A stretch of 64,000 nt of DNA from Calendula officinalis. Lineage: Eukaryota; Streptophyta; Magnoliopsida; Asterales; Asteraceae. A program made the position numbers and the translations under genes. The DNA is taken from contig OY970826.1 in NCBI GenBank assembly GCA_963853835.1, positions 298,501 through 362,500 on the forward strand, read 5' to 3'. Every line of letters begins with the position of its first letter. Positions within the stretch are counted from its first letter, which is position 1. Below the pieces are notes generated by a model. It saw only the letters and a list, made by a program, of their open reading frames with translations. It had not been told where the DNA came from and ran no database searches. Shown piece by piece: positions 33,990 through 46,100 of this stretch.

Positions 33990-36900
33990 GCAGTAGCAAC
34001 TGCAACAACAGTAGTAGCAGTAGCAGTACCAGTAGCAGTAGCCGCAGCAGCAGTAGCAGTAGTAGTAGCAGTAAGAGCAGTAGCAGTAGCAGTAGCAGTA
34101 TCAATAGCAGTAGCAGTAGTAGCAAGACTAGAAGCAGCACTAGCAGTAGCAGCAGTAGCAGTAGCAGTGGCAGCAGTAGCAGTAGTAGCAGTAGCAGTAG
34201 CAGTAGCAGTAGAAGTAGTAGAAAGACTAGCAGCAGCACTAGCAGCAGAAGCAGTAGTAGCAGTAGCAGTAGTAGTAGTAGCAGTAGCAGTAGTAGTAGC
34301 AGTAAGAGCAGTAGCAGTAGCAGTAAGAGTATTAGCAGTAAAAACAGTAGCAGTAGCAGTAAGAGCAGTAAGAGCAGTAGCTGTAGCAGTATCAGGAGCA
34401 GGAGCAGTAGCAGTAGTAGTAGCAGTAAGAGCAGTAGCAGTAGCAGTATCAGGAGCAGGAGCAGTAGTAGTAGCAGTAACAGTAGTAGCAGCACTAGCAA
34501 CAGCAGCAGCAGCAGTAACAGCAGCAGTAGCAGCAGCATTATCGGGAACAGTAGCAGTAGCATTAGCAGTAGCAGGAAGAGCAGTAGCAGTAAGAGCAGT
34601 AGCAGTAGCAGTATCAGGAGCAGTAGCAGTTGGAGTTGCAGTAGCAGTTGCAGGAGCAGTAGCAGTAGCAGTAGTAGTATTAGTAGTAATAGCGGCAGTA
34701 GCAGTAGCGATAGCAGTAGCAATAGCAGCAGCAGCAGTAGCAGGAACAGCAGCAGCAGTAGCCGCAACAACAGTAGTTGTAGTAGTAGCAGTAGCAGCAG
34801 TAGCGGTAGCAGTAGTAGTGGCACTAGCAGTAGCTGCTGCAGCAGCAGCAGCAGCAGTAGCAGCAGCTGTTGCAGCAACAACAGTAGCAGCAGTAGCATT
34901 AGTAGTAGCAGTAGCAGTAGCAGCAGGAGCATCAGCAGCAGTAGCAGCAGCAGTAGCAGCAACAGCAGTAGCAGCAGCAGTAGCAGCAGCATCAGCAGTA
35001 GCAGTAATAGTGGCAGTAGTAGTAGCGGTAGCAGTAGCAGTAACAATATCATTAGCAGTAGTAGTAGTAGTAATAGTAGTAGTAGTAGTAATAGCGGCAG
35101 TAGCAGTAGCAGTAGCAGTAACAGTAGGAGTAGCAGTAGCAGTAACAGTAGCTGCAGCAGCAGTAGCAGTAGCAGTACCAGTAGTAGTAGCAGTAAGAGC
35201 AGTAGCAGTAGCAGTAGCAGTTGCAGTATCAAGAGCAGTAGCAGTAGCAATAGCTGTATCAGGAGCAGGAGCAGTAGCAGTAGCAGTAACAGTAGTAGCA
35301 GCAGTAGTAGTAGCACTAGTTACAGCAGCAGTAGCAGTAACAGCAGCAGTAGCAGTAGCAGCAAGAGCAGTAGCAGTAAGAGATCAGTAGCAGTAGCAGT
35401 AGCAGTATCAGGAGCAGTAGCTGAAGCAGTAGCAGTAAGACCAATAGCAGTAGCAGTAGCAGTAAGAGCAATAGTTGTACTAGTCTTAGGAGCAGTAGCA
35501 GTATCAGTAGCAGTAGTAGTAGCAGTATCAGGAGCAGCAGTAGTAGCAGTAGCAGTATCAGGAGCAGTTGCAGTAGCAGTAGCAGTAGCATTAGCAGTAG
35601 CAGTAGTAGTAAGAACGGTAGTAGTAGCAGTATCAGGAACAGTAGCAGTAGCAGTATCAGGAGCAAGAGTAGTAGCAGTAGCAGTAGTAGCAAGATCAGC
35701 AGCAGTAGCAGCAGCAGTAGCAGTAGCAGCAAGATCAGTAGCAATAGCAATAAGAGAGTAGTAGCAGTAGCAGTAGTAGTAGCAGTAGCAGTAGCAGTAG
35801 TAGTGGCAGTAGCAGTAGCAGTAGCTGCAGCAGCAGCAGTAGCAGCAGCAGTAGCAGTAGCACCAGTAGCAGTAGCAGTCGCAGTGGCAGTAACAGCAGC
35901 AGCAGTAGCAACAGCAGTAGCAGTGGTAGTAGCAGCACAGTAGCAACCGCAGTAGCAGCAGCAGTAGCACTAGCAGTAGCAGTAGCAGCAGTAGTAGTGG
36001 CAGTAGCAGTAGCAATAGCGGCAGCAGCAGCAGCACCAGAGCAGTAGCAGTAGCAGTAAGAGTAACTGTAGTAGCAGCAGTAGTAGTAGCACTAGTTACA
36101 GCAGCAGCAACTTTAACAGCAGCAGTAGCAGTAGCAGCAAGAGCAGTAGCAGTAGCAGTACCAGTAGCAGTAGCAGCAGTAGCAGTAGCAGTAGTAGTAG
36201 CAGTAAGAGCAGTAGCAGTAGCAGTAGCAGTATCAATAGCAGTAGCAGTAGTAGCAAGACTAGCAGCAGCACTAGCAGTAGCAGCAGTAGCAGTAGCAGT
36301 GGCAGCAGTAGCAGTAGTAGCAGTAGCAGTAGCAGTAGCAGTAGCAGTAGAAGTAGTAGAAAGACTAGCAGCAGCACTAGCAGCAGAAGCAGTAGTAGCA
36401 GTAGCAGTAGTAGTAGTAGCAGTAGCAGTAGTAGTAGCAGTAAGAGCAGTAGCAGTAGCAGTAAGAGTATTAGCAGTAAAAGCAGTAGCAGTAGCAGTAA
36501 GAGCAGTAAGAGCAGTAGCTGTAGCAGTATCAGGAGCAGGAGCAGTAGCAGTAGTAGTAGCAGTAAGAGCAGTAGCAGTAGCAGTAGCAGTATCAGGAGC
36601 AGGAGCAGTAGTAGTAGCAGTAACAGTAGTAGCAGCACTAGCAACAGCAGCAGCAGCAGTAACAGCAGCAGTAGCAGCAGCATTATCGGGAACAGTAGCA
36701 GTAGCATTAGCAGTAGCAGGAAGAGCAGTAGCAGTAAGAGCAGTAGCAGTAGCAGTATCAGGAGCAGTAGCAGTAGCAGTTGGAGTTGCAGTAGCAGTTG
36801 CAGGAGCAGTAGCAGTAGCAGTAGTAGTATTAGTAGTAATAGCGGCAGTAGCAGTAGCAATAGCAGTAGCAATAGCAGCAGCAGCAGTAGCAGGAACAGC

Positions 36901-38090
36901 AGCAGCAGTAGCCGCAACAACAGTAGTTGTAGTAGTAGCAGTAGCAGCAGTAGCGGTAGCAGTAGTAGTGGCACTAGCAGTAGCTGCTGCAGCAGCAGCA
37001 GCAGTAGCAGCAGCTGTTGCAGCAACAACAGTAGCAGCAGTAGCATTAGTAGTAGCATTAGCAGTAGCAGCAGGAGCATCAGCAGCAGTAGCAGCAGCAG
37101 TAGCAGCAACAGCAGTAGCAGCAGCAGTAGCAGCAGCATCAGCAGTAGCAGTAATAGTGGCAGTAGTAGTAGCGGTAGCAGTAGCAGTAACAATATCATT
37201 AGCAGTAGTAGTAGTAGTAATAGTAGTAGTAGTAGTAGTAGTAATAGCGGCAGTAGCAGTAGCAGTAGCAGTAACAGTAGGAGTAGCAGTAGCAGTAACA
37301 GTAGCTGCAGCAGCAGTAGCAGTAGCAGTACCAGTAGTAGTAGCAGTAAGAGCAGTAGCAGTTGCAGTATCAAGAGCAGTAGCAGTAGCAATAGCTGTAT
37401 CAGGAGCAGGAGCAGTAGCAGTAGCAGTAACAGTAGTAGCAGCAGTAGTAGTAGCACTAGTTACAGCAGCAGTAGCAGTAACAGCAGCAGTAGCAGTAGC
37501 AGCAAGAGCAGTAGCAGTAAGAGATCAGTAGCAGTAGCAGTATCAGGAGCAGTAGCTGAAGCAGTAGCAGTAAGACCAATAGCAGTAGCAGTAACAGTAA
37601 GACCAATAGTTGTACTAGTCTTAGGAGTAGTAGCACTATCAGTAGCAGTAGCAGTAGCAGTATCAGGAGCAGCAGTAGTAGCAGTAGCAGTATCAGGAGC
37701 AGTTGCAGTAGCAGTAGCAGTAGCATTAGCAGTAGCAGTAGTAGTAAGAACGGTAGTAGTAGCAGTATCAGGAACAGTAGCAGTAGCAGTATCAGGAGCA
37801 AGAGTAGTAGCAGTAGCAGTAGTAGCAAGATCAGCAGCAGTAGCAGCAGCAGTAGCAGTAGCAGCAAGATCAGTAGCAATAGGAATAAGAGAGTAGTAGC
37901 AGTAGCAGTAGTAGTAGCAGCAGCAGTAGTAGTGGCAGTAGCAGTAGCAGTAGCTGCAGCAGCAGCAGTAGCAGCAGCAGTAGCAGCAGCACCAGTAGCA
38001 GTAGCAGTAGCAGTCGCAGTGGCAGTAACAGCAGCAGCAGTAGCAACAGCAGTAGCAGTGGTAGTAGCAGCCCAGTAGTAACCGCAGTAG
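33990..38090 (+). repeat. 2141-bp tandem duplication
   Basis: Sequence at about 34.03-35.39 kb recurs at about 36.15-37.53 kb. The module ends at about 35390 and 37531 are 2141 bp apart, and shared words include GCATTATCGGGAACAG and AACAATATCATTAGC. The second copy begins at a visible join near 36,040-36,160, where CAGCACCAG runs into AGCAGTAGCAGTAGC and then a short ACTTTAAC module. This two-copy block has no counterpart elsewhere in the window with the same unit order. Confidence 0.8.
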
Positions 38091-41000
38091 CAGCAGCAGT
38101 AGCACTAGCAGTAGCAGTAGCAGTAGCAGCAGTAGTAGTGGCAGTAGCAGTAGCAATAGCGGCAGCAGCAGCAGCACCAGCAACAATAGTAGCAGTAGTA
38201 TCAGTAGTAGCAGTAGTAGTAGCAGCAGCAACAGTAGTAGCAGTAGCTGTAGCTGTAGCAGTAGCAGTAGCTGTAGCAGCAGTAGCAGGAGCAGCAGGAG
38301 CAGCAGCAGCAGTAGCAGCAACAGCAGTAGCAGCAGCAGTAGCAGCTGTAACAGTAGCATTAGCAGTAGTAGTAGTAATAGTAGTAGTAGTAATAGCGGC
38401 AGTAGCAGTAGCAGTAGCAGTAGCAGTAGTAGTAGCAGCAGTATCAGTAGTAGTAGCTGTAGCAGGAGCAGCAGGAGCAGCAGCAGCAGTAGCAGCAACA
38501 GCAGTAGCAGCAGCTGTAGCAGCAGCAGCGGCAGCAGTAGTAGTAGTAACAATAGTAGCTGTAGTAGTAGTAGTAGTAGTAGTAGTAGCAGTAGCAGTAG
38601 CAGCACCAGTAGCAGTAGCAGTAGCAGTAGCAGCAGTAGCAGTAGCAGTAGCAGTAGTAACAGCAGTAGTAGCAGTAGCAGTACCAGTAGCAGTAGCAGC
38701 AGTAGCAGTAGCAGTAGTAGTAGCAGTAGCAGTAGTAGTAGCAGTAAGAGCAGTAAGAGCAGTAGCAGTAGCAGTAGCATTATCAAAAGCAGTAGCAGTA
38801 GCAATAGCAGTATCAGGAGCAGGAGCAGTAGCAGTAGCAGTAAGAGTAACTGTAGTAGCAGCAGTAGTAGTAGCACTAGTTACAGCAGCAGCAACTTTAA
38901 CAGCAGTAGTAGCAGTAGCAGCAAGAGCAGTAGCAGTAGCAGTATCTGGAGCAGTAGCTGTAGCAGTAGCAGTAAGAGCAGTAGCAGGGGCAGTAGCAGT
39001 AGCTGCAGCAGCAGTAGCAACATCAGTAGCAGCGGCAGTAGCAGCGGCTGTAGCAGTAGCTATAGCATTAGCAACAGTAGCAGCAGCAACAGTAGCAGCA
39101 GCAGCAGTAGCAGTAGCAGTAGTAGTAGTAGTAATAGCGGCAATAGCACTAGCAGCAGTAGCAGCAGCAGTTGCAGCAGCAGCAATAGCAGTAGCAGTAG
39201 CAGCAGTAGCAATAGCAGTACAAGTAGCAGTAGCAGTAGCAACTGCATCAGCAGTAGTAGCAGTAGCAGTACCAGTTGCAGTAGCAGCAATAGCAGTAGC
39301 AGTAGCAATAGTAGTAGCAGTAGTAGTAGCAGTAAGAGCAGTAGCAGTAGCAGTAGCAGTAGCAGTATCAAGAGAAGTAGCAGTAGCAGTATCAGGAGCA
39401 GGAGCAGTAGCAGTAACAATGGTAGCAGCAGTACTAGTAGCACTAGTTACAGCAGCAGCAGCAGTAATAGCATCAGTAGCAGTAGCAGCAAGAGCAGTAG
39501 CAGTAAGAGAGCAGTAGCAGTAGCAGTATCAGGAGCAGTAGCTGTAGCAGTAGCAGTAAGAGCAGTAGCAGTAGCAGTAATAGCAGTAGTAGTAGCAGTA
39601 AGAGCAATAGTTGTACTAGTCTCAGGAGCAGTAGTATCAGTAGCAGTAGCAGTAGCAGTAGCAGTAGGAGCAGCACTAGCAGTAGCAGTAGTAGTAGCAG
39701 TAGCAGTAGTACTAGCAGTAGTAGTAGCAGCAGTAGTAACAACAGCAGTAGTAGCAGTAGGAGTAGTAGCAGCAGCAGCAGTAGCAGTAGCAGTAGTAGT
39801 AACAGCAGTAGCAGTAGCAGTAGCAGCAGTAGCTGTAGCAGTAGCAATAGCAGTAGCAGCAGTATCAGTAGTAGTAGCAGTAGCAGTAGTAACAAGACTA
39901 GCAGCAGCACTAGCAGTAGTAGTAGCAGTAGCAGCAGTAGCAGTACCAGTAGTTGTGGCAGTAGCACCTGGAGCAGCAGTAAGAGTTGCAGTAGCAGTAG
40001 CAGTAGCACTAGCAGTAGCAGTAGCAGTAGCAGTAGCAGCAGTAGCAGTAGTAGTGGCAGTAACAGTAGCAATAGCGGCAGCAGCAGCAGCAGCAGCAGC
40101 AACAGTAGTCGCAGTAGTAGTAGTAGTAGTAGCAGTAGCAGTAGCAGCACCAGTAGCCGTAGCAGCAGCAGCAGTAGCAGTATCAGTACCAGTAGCAATA
40201 GCAGCAGTAGCAGTAGTAGTATCAGTAAGAGCAGTAGCAGTAGCAGTACCAGTATCAAGAGCAGTAGCAGTAGCAGTAGCAGTATCAGGAGCAGGAGCAG
40301 GAGCAGTAGCAGTAGCAGTAACAGTAGTAGCAGCAGTAGTAGCACTAGTTACAGCAGCAGCAGCAGTAACAGCAGCAGTAGCAGTAGCAAGAAGAGCAGT
40401 AGCAGTAAGAGAGCAGTAGCAGTAGCAGTAGCAGTATCAGGAGCAGTAGCTGTAGTAGTAGCAGTAAGAGCAGTAGCAGTAGCAGTAATAGCAGTAGCAG
40501 TAGCAGTAAGAGCAGTAGTTGTACTAGTCTCAGGAGCAGTAGCAGTATCAGTAGTAGTAGCAGTAGCAGTAGCAGTAGCAGTATCAGGAGCAGCAGTAGC
40601 AGTAGCAGTAGCAGTATCAGGAGCAGTTGCAGTAGCAGTAGATGTAGCATTAGCAGTAGCAGTAGCTGTAGCATTAGCAGTAGCAGTAGTAGTAGCAGTA
40701 AGAGCAGTAGCAGTAGTAGTTAGAGCGGTAGCAGTAGCAGTATCAGGAGCAGTAGCAGTAGAAATATCAGGAGCAGGAGTATTAGCAGTAGCAGTAGTAG
40801 CAAGAGGAGCAGAGGTAGCAGCAGCAATAGCAGTAGCAGCAAGATCAGTAACAGTAGCAGTAAGAGAGCAGTAGCAGTAGCAGTAGTAGTAGTAGTAGCA
40901 GTAGTAGTGGCAGTAGTAGTAGCAGTAGAAGTAGCTGCAGCAGCAGCAGTAGCAGCAGCACCAGTAGCAGTAGCAGTAGCAGTAGTAGTAGTACTAGTAG

Positions 41001-42030
41001 TAGTAGTAGTAGCAGTAGCAGTAGCAGTAGCAGTAGTAGCAGCAGTAGTAACAACAGCAGTAGTACCAGTAGGAGTAGCAGCAGCAGTAGCAGTAGAAGT
41101 AGCAGTAGCAGTAGCAGTAGTAGCAGTAGCAGTAGCAATAGGAGTTGCAGTAGCAGCAGCAGTATAAGTAGTAGAAGCCGTAGCAGTAGTAGCAAGACTA
41201 GCAGCAGCACTAGCAGTAGCAGCAGTAGCAGTAGCAGTAGGAGTAGCAGCAGTAGCAGTAGCAGTAGCAGCAACAACAGTATCAGCAGCAGTAGCAGCAG
41301 CAGTTGCAGTAGCAGCAGTAGCAGTAGCAGTAGCAGCAGTACCAATAGCAGTACCAGTAGCAGTAGCAGTAGCAGCTGCATCAGCAGTAGTAGCAGTAGC
41401 AGAACCAGTAGCAGTAGCAGCAATAGCAGTAGCAGTAGCAAAAGTAGTAGCAGTACTAGTACCAGTAAGAGCAGTAGCAGTAGCAGTAGCAGTAGCAGTA
41501 GCAGTATCAAGAGAAGTAGCAGTAGCAGTATCAGGAGCAGGAGCAGTAGCAGCAGTACTAGTAGCACTAGTTACAGCAGCAGCAGCAGTAACAGCAGCAG
41601 TAGCAGCAGCAGCAAGAGCAGTAGCAGTAAGAGAGCTGTAGCAGTAGCAGTATCAGGAGCAGTAGCTGTAGCAGCAGCAGTAAGAGCAGTAGCAGTAGCA
41701 GTAGCAGTAATAGCAGTAGTAGTAGCAGTAAGAGCAGTAGTTGTACTAGTCTCAGGAGCAGTAGCAGTATCAGTAGCAGTAGAAGTAGGAGCAGTAGTAG
41801 CAGTAGCAGTAGTAGTAGCAGTAGCAGTAGTACCAGCAGTAGTAGTAGCAGCAGTAGTAACAACAGCAGTAGTAGCAGTAGGAGTAGCAGCAGCAGCAGT
41901 AGTAGTAGCAGTAGCAGTAGCAGTAGCAGTAGCAGTAACAGCAGTAGCAGTATCAGTAGCAGCAGTAGTAGTAGCAGTAGCAGCAGTAGCAATAGCAGTA
42001 GCAGCAGTATCAGTAGTAGTAGCAGTAGCA

Positions 42031-42135
42031 GTAGTAGCAAGACTAGCAGCAGCACTAGCAGTAGCAGTAGCAGTAGTAGCAGTAGCAGTAGTAGCAAGAC
42101 TAGCAGCAGCACTAGCAGTAGCAGTAGCAGTAGCA
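42031..42135 (+). repeat. 57-bp local tandem duplication
   Basis: The word GTAGTAGCAAGACTAGCAGC occurs at 42031 and again at 42088, with the same following bases. The paralogous module near 30650 has it once. The length is a multiple of three, so the triplet register is kept. Confidence 0.85.
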
Positions 42136-42299
42136 GCAGTAGCAGTAGCAGTAGCAGTAGTGGTGGCAGTAGCACCTGGAGCAGCAGTAAGAGTTACAGT
42201 AGCAGTAGCAGTAGCAGTCGCAGTAGCAGTAGCAGTCGCAGTGGCAGTAACAGCAGCAGCAGTAGCAACAGCAGTAGCAGTGGTAGTAGCCGCACAGTA

Positions 42300-42335
42300 A
42301 CAACAGCAGTAGCAGTAGTAGTAGTAGTAGCAGTA
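42300..42335 (+). other. Satellite domain junction (short-module to ~4-kb unit)
   Basis: Up to about 42,310 the sequence follows the module at 30.7-30.9 kb (CACAGTAACAACAGCAGTAGC). After it, the sequence follows the interior of the ~4-kb unit (like 7.2-8.7 kb). The switch happens inside generic GTA/GCA sequence, so the exact breakpoint cannot be placed to the base. Confidence 0.7.
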
Positions 42336-43094
42336 GTAGTAGCAGTAGCAGTAGCAGTAGTAGTAGCAGTAAGAGCAGTAGCAGTAGCAGTAAGAGTAGT
42401 AGCGGTAGCAGTAAGAGCAGTAGCAGTAGCAGTATCAGGAGCAGGAGCAGTAGCAGTTGTAGTAGCAGTAAGAGCAGTAGTAGTAGCAGTAGCAGTATCA
42501 GGAGCAGGAGCAGTAGTAGCAGTAACAGTAGTAGCAGCAGTAGTAGCAGCACTAGCGACAGCAGCAACAGCAGTAACAGCAGCAGTAGCAATAGCAGTAT
42601 CAGGAGCAGTAGCAGTAGCATTAGCAGTAGCAGTAAGAGCAGTAGCAGTAGCAGTAAGAGCAGTAGCAGTATCAGGAGCAGTAGGAGTTGCAGTAGCAGT
42701 TGGAGGAGCAGTAGCAGTAGTAGTATTAGTAGTAATAGCGGCAGTAGCAGTAGCAATAGCAGTAGCAATAGAAGCAGCAGTAGCAGGAACAGCAGCAGTA
42801 GCAGCAACAACAGTAGCAGTAGTAGTAGCAGTAGCAGCAGTAGCGGTAGCAGTAGTAGTGGCAGTAGCAGTAGCAGTAGCAGTAGCTGCTGCAGCAGCAG
42901 CAGTAGCAGCAGCAGTAAGAGCAGTAGCAGAAGTAGCCGTAGTTGTAGTAGTAGCAGTAGCAGCAGGAGCAGCAGCAGCAGTAGCAGCAACAGCAGTAGC
43001 AGCAGCAGCAGTAGCAGTAGCAGTAATAGTGGCAGTAGTAGTAGCGGTAGCAGTAGCAGTAACAGTAGCACTAGCAGTAGTAGTAGTAGTAATA

Positions 43095-43118
43095 GTAGTA
43101 GTAGTAGTAGTAGTAGTA
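43095..43118 (+). repeat. Pure GTA run, 8 copies
   Basis: Homologous slippage tract in the partial ~4-kb unit at 42.3-43.8 kb; the shortest of the five. Confidence 0.95.
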
Positions 43119-46100
43119 ATAGCGGCAGTAGCAGTAGAAGTAGGAGTAGCAGTAGCAGTAACAGTAGCTGCAGTAGTAGTAGCAGTAGTAGTAGTAGTAG
43201 TAGCAGTAAGAGCAGTAAGAGCAGTAGCAGTATCAAGAGCAGTAGCAGTAGCAATAGCAGTATCAGGAGCAGGAGCAGTAGCAGTAACAGTAGTAGCAGC
43301 AGTAGTAGTAACACTAGTTACAGGAGCAGCAGCAGTAACAGCAGCAGTAGCAGTAGCAGCAAGAGCAGTAGCAGTAAGAGAGCAGTAGCAGTAGCAGTAG
43401 CAATATCAGGAGCATTAGCTGAAGCAGTAGCAGTAAGACCCGTAGCAGTAATAGCAGTAGCAGTAGCAGTAAGAGCAGTAGTTGTACTAGTCTCAGGAGC
43501 ATTAGCAGTATCAGGAGCAGCAATAGCAGTAGCAGTAGCAGTAGCAGTATCAGGAGCAGCAGTACCAGTAGCAGTAGCAGTAGAAGTATCAGGAGCAGCA
43601 GTAGCAGTAGCAGTAGTAGTAGCAGTAGCAGTTGCAGCAGCAGTAGCAGTAGCATTAGCAGTAGCAGTAGTAGTAGCAGTAAGAGCAGTAGCAGTAGTAG
43701 TAAGAGCGGTAGCAGTAGCAGTATCAGGAACAGTAGCATTAGCAGTATCAGGAGCAAGAGTAGTAGGAGTAGCAGTAGTAGCAAGATCAGCAGCAGTAGC
43801 AGTAGCAGCAAGATCAGTAGCAGTAGCAGTAAGAGAGTAGTAGCAGTAGCAGTAGTAGTAGCAGTAGTAGTGGCAGTAGCAGTAGCAGTAGCAGTAGCTA
43901 CAGCAGCAGTAGTAGCAGCAGCAGTAGTAGCAGCACCAGTAGCAGTAGCAGCAGTAGTAGTAGTAGTAGTACTAGTAGTAGTAGCAGTAGCAGTAGCAGC
44001 AGCAGTAGCAGTAGCAGTAGCAGTAGTAGCAGCAGTAGTAGTAGCAGCAGTAGTAACAACAGCAGTAGTAGCAGCAGGAGTAGCAGTAGCAGCAGTAGTA
44101 GCAGTAGAAGTAGCAGTAGCAGTAGCAGTAGTAGTAGCAGTAGCAGTAGCAGTAGCAGTAGCAGCAGTAGCAGTAGGAGTTGCAATAGCAGCAGCAGTAT
44201 AAGTAGTAGTAGCAGTAGCAGAAGTAGCAAGACTAGCAGCAGCACTAGCAGTAGCAGCAGTAGCAGTAGCAGTAGCAGTAGCACCAGTAGCAGTAGCAGT
44301 AGTAGCAGTAGCAGTAGCAGTAGCAGTAGAAGTAGTAGAAAGACTAGCAGCAACACTAGCAGCAGAAACAGTAGTAGCAGTAGCAGTAAGAGCAGTAGCA
44401 GTAGCAGTAAGAGCAGTAGCAGTAAGAGCAGTAAGAGCAGTAGCAGTAGCAGTAAGAGTAGTAGCAGTAAGAGCAGTAGCAGTAAGAGCAGTAAGAGCAG
44501 TAGCAGTAGCAGTATCAGGAGCAGGAGCAGTAGCAGTAGTAGTAGCAGTAAGAGCAGTAGCAGTATCAGGAGCAGGAGCAGTAGTAGTAGCAGTAACAGT
44601 AGTAGCAGCAGTAGTAGCAGCACTAGCAACAGCAGCAGCAGAAGTAACAGCAGCAATAGCAGCAGCATTATCAGGAACAGTAGCAGTAGCATTAGCAGTA
44701 GCAGGAAGAGCAGTAGCAGTAGCAGTAAGAGCAGTAGCAGTAGCAGTATCAGGAGCAGTAGCAGTAGCAGTTGGAGTTGCAGTAGCAGTTGCAGGAGCAG
44801 TAGCAGTAGCAGTAGTAGTATTAGTAGTAATAGCGGCAGTAGCAATAGCAGTAGCAATAGCAGCAGCAGCAGTAGCAGGAACAGCAGCAGCAGTAGCCGC
44901 AACAACAGTAGCTGTAGTAGTAGCAGTAGCAGCAATAGCGGTAGCAGTAGTAGTGGCACTAGCAGTAGCTGCTGCAGCAGCAGCAGCAGCAGTAGCAGCA
45001 GCAGTTGCAGCAACAACAGTAGCAGCAGTAGCAGTAGTAGTAGCAGTAGCAGTAGGAGCATCAGCAGCAGTAGCAGCAGCAGTAGCAGCAACAGCAGTAG
45101 CAGCAGCAGTAGCAGCAGCATCAGCAGTAGCAGTAATAGTGGCAGTAGTAGTAGCGGTAGCAGTAGCAGTAGCAGTAACAGTAGCATTAGCAGTAGTAGT
45201 AGTAGTAATAGTAGTAATAGCGGCAGTAGCAGTAGCAGTAGCAGTAGCAGTAACAGTAGGAGTAGCAGTAGCAGTAACAGTAGCTGCAGCAGCAGTAGCA
45301 GTAGCAGTAGTAGTAGCAGTAGTAGTAGCAGTAAGAGCAGTAGCAGCAAGAGCAGTAGCAGTAAGAGATCAGTAGCAGTAGCAGTAGCAGTATCAGGAGC
45401 AGTAGCTGAAGCAGTAGCAGTAAGACCAATAGCAGTAGCAGTAGCAGTAAGAGCAATAGTTGTACTAGTCTTAGGAGCAGTGGCAGTATCAGTAGCAGTA
45501 GCAGTAGCAGTATCAGGAGCAGCAGTAGCAGTAGTAGCAGTAGCAGTATCAGGAGCAGTTGCAGCAGCAGTAGCAGTAGCATTAGCAGTAGCAGTAAGAG
45601 CAGTAGCAGTAGTAGTAAGAACGGTAGCAGTAGCAGTATCAGGAACAGTAGCAGTAGCAGTATCAGGAGCAAGAGTAGTAGCAGTAGCATTAGTAGCAAG
45701 ATCAGCAGCAGTAGCAGCAGCAGTAGCAGTAGCAGCAAGATCAGTAGCAATAGCAATAAGAGAGTAGTAGCAGTAGCAGTAGTAGTAGCAGTAGTAGTGG
45801 CAGTAGCAGTAGCAGTAGCAGTAGCAATATCAGGAGCATTAGCTGAAGCAGTAGCAGTAAGACCCGTAGCAGTAATAGCAGTAGCAGTAGCAGTAAGAGC
45901 AGTAGTTGTACTAGTCTCAGGAGCAGTAGCAGTATCAGGAGCAGCAATAGCAGTAGTTGTAGCAGTAGCAGTATCAGGAGCAGCAGTAGCAGTAGCAGTA
46001 GCAGTAGAAGTATTAGGAGCAGCAGTAGCAGTAGCAGTAGTAGTAGCAGTAGCAGTTGCAGCAGCAGTAGCAGTAGCATTAGCAGTAGCAGTAGTAGTAG

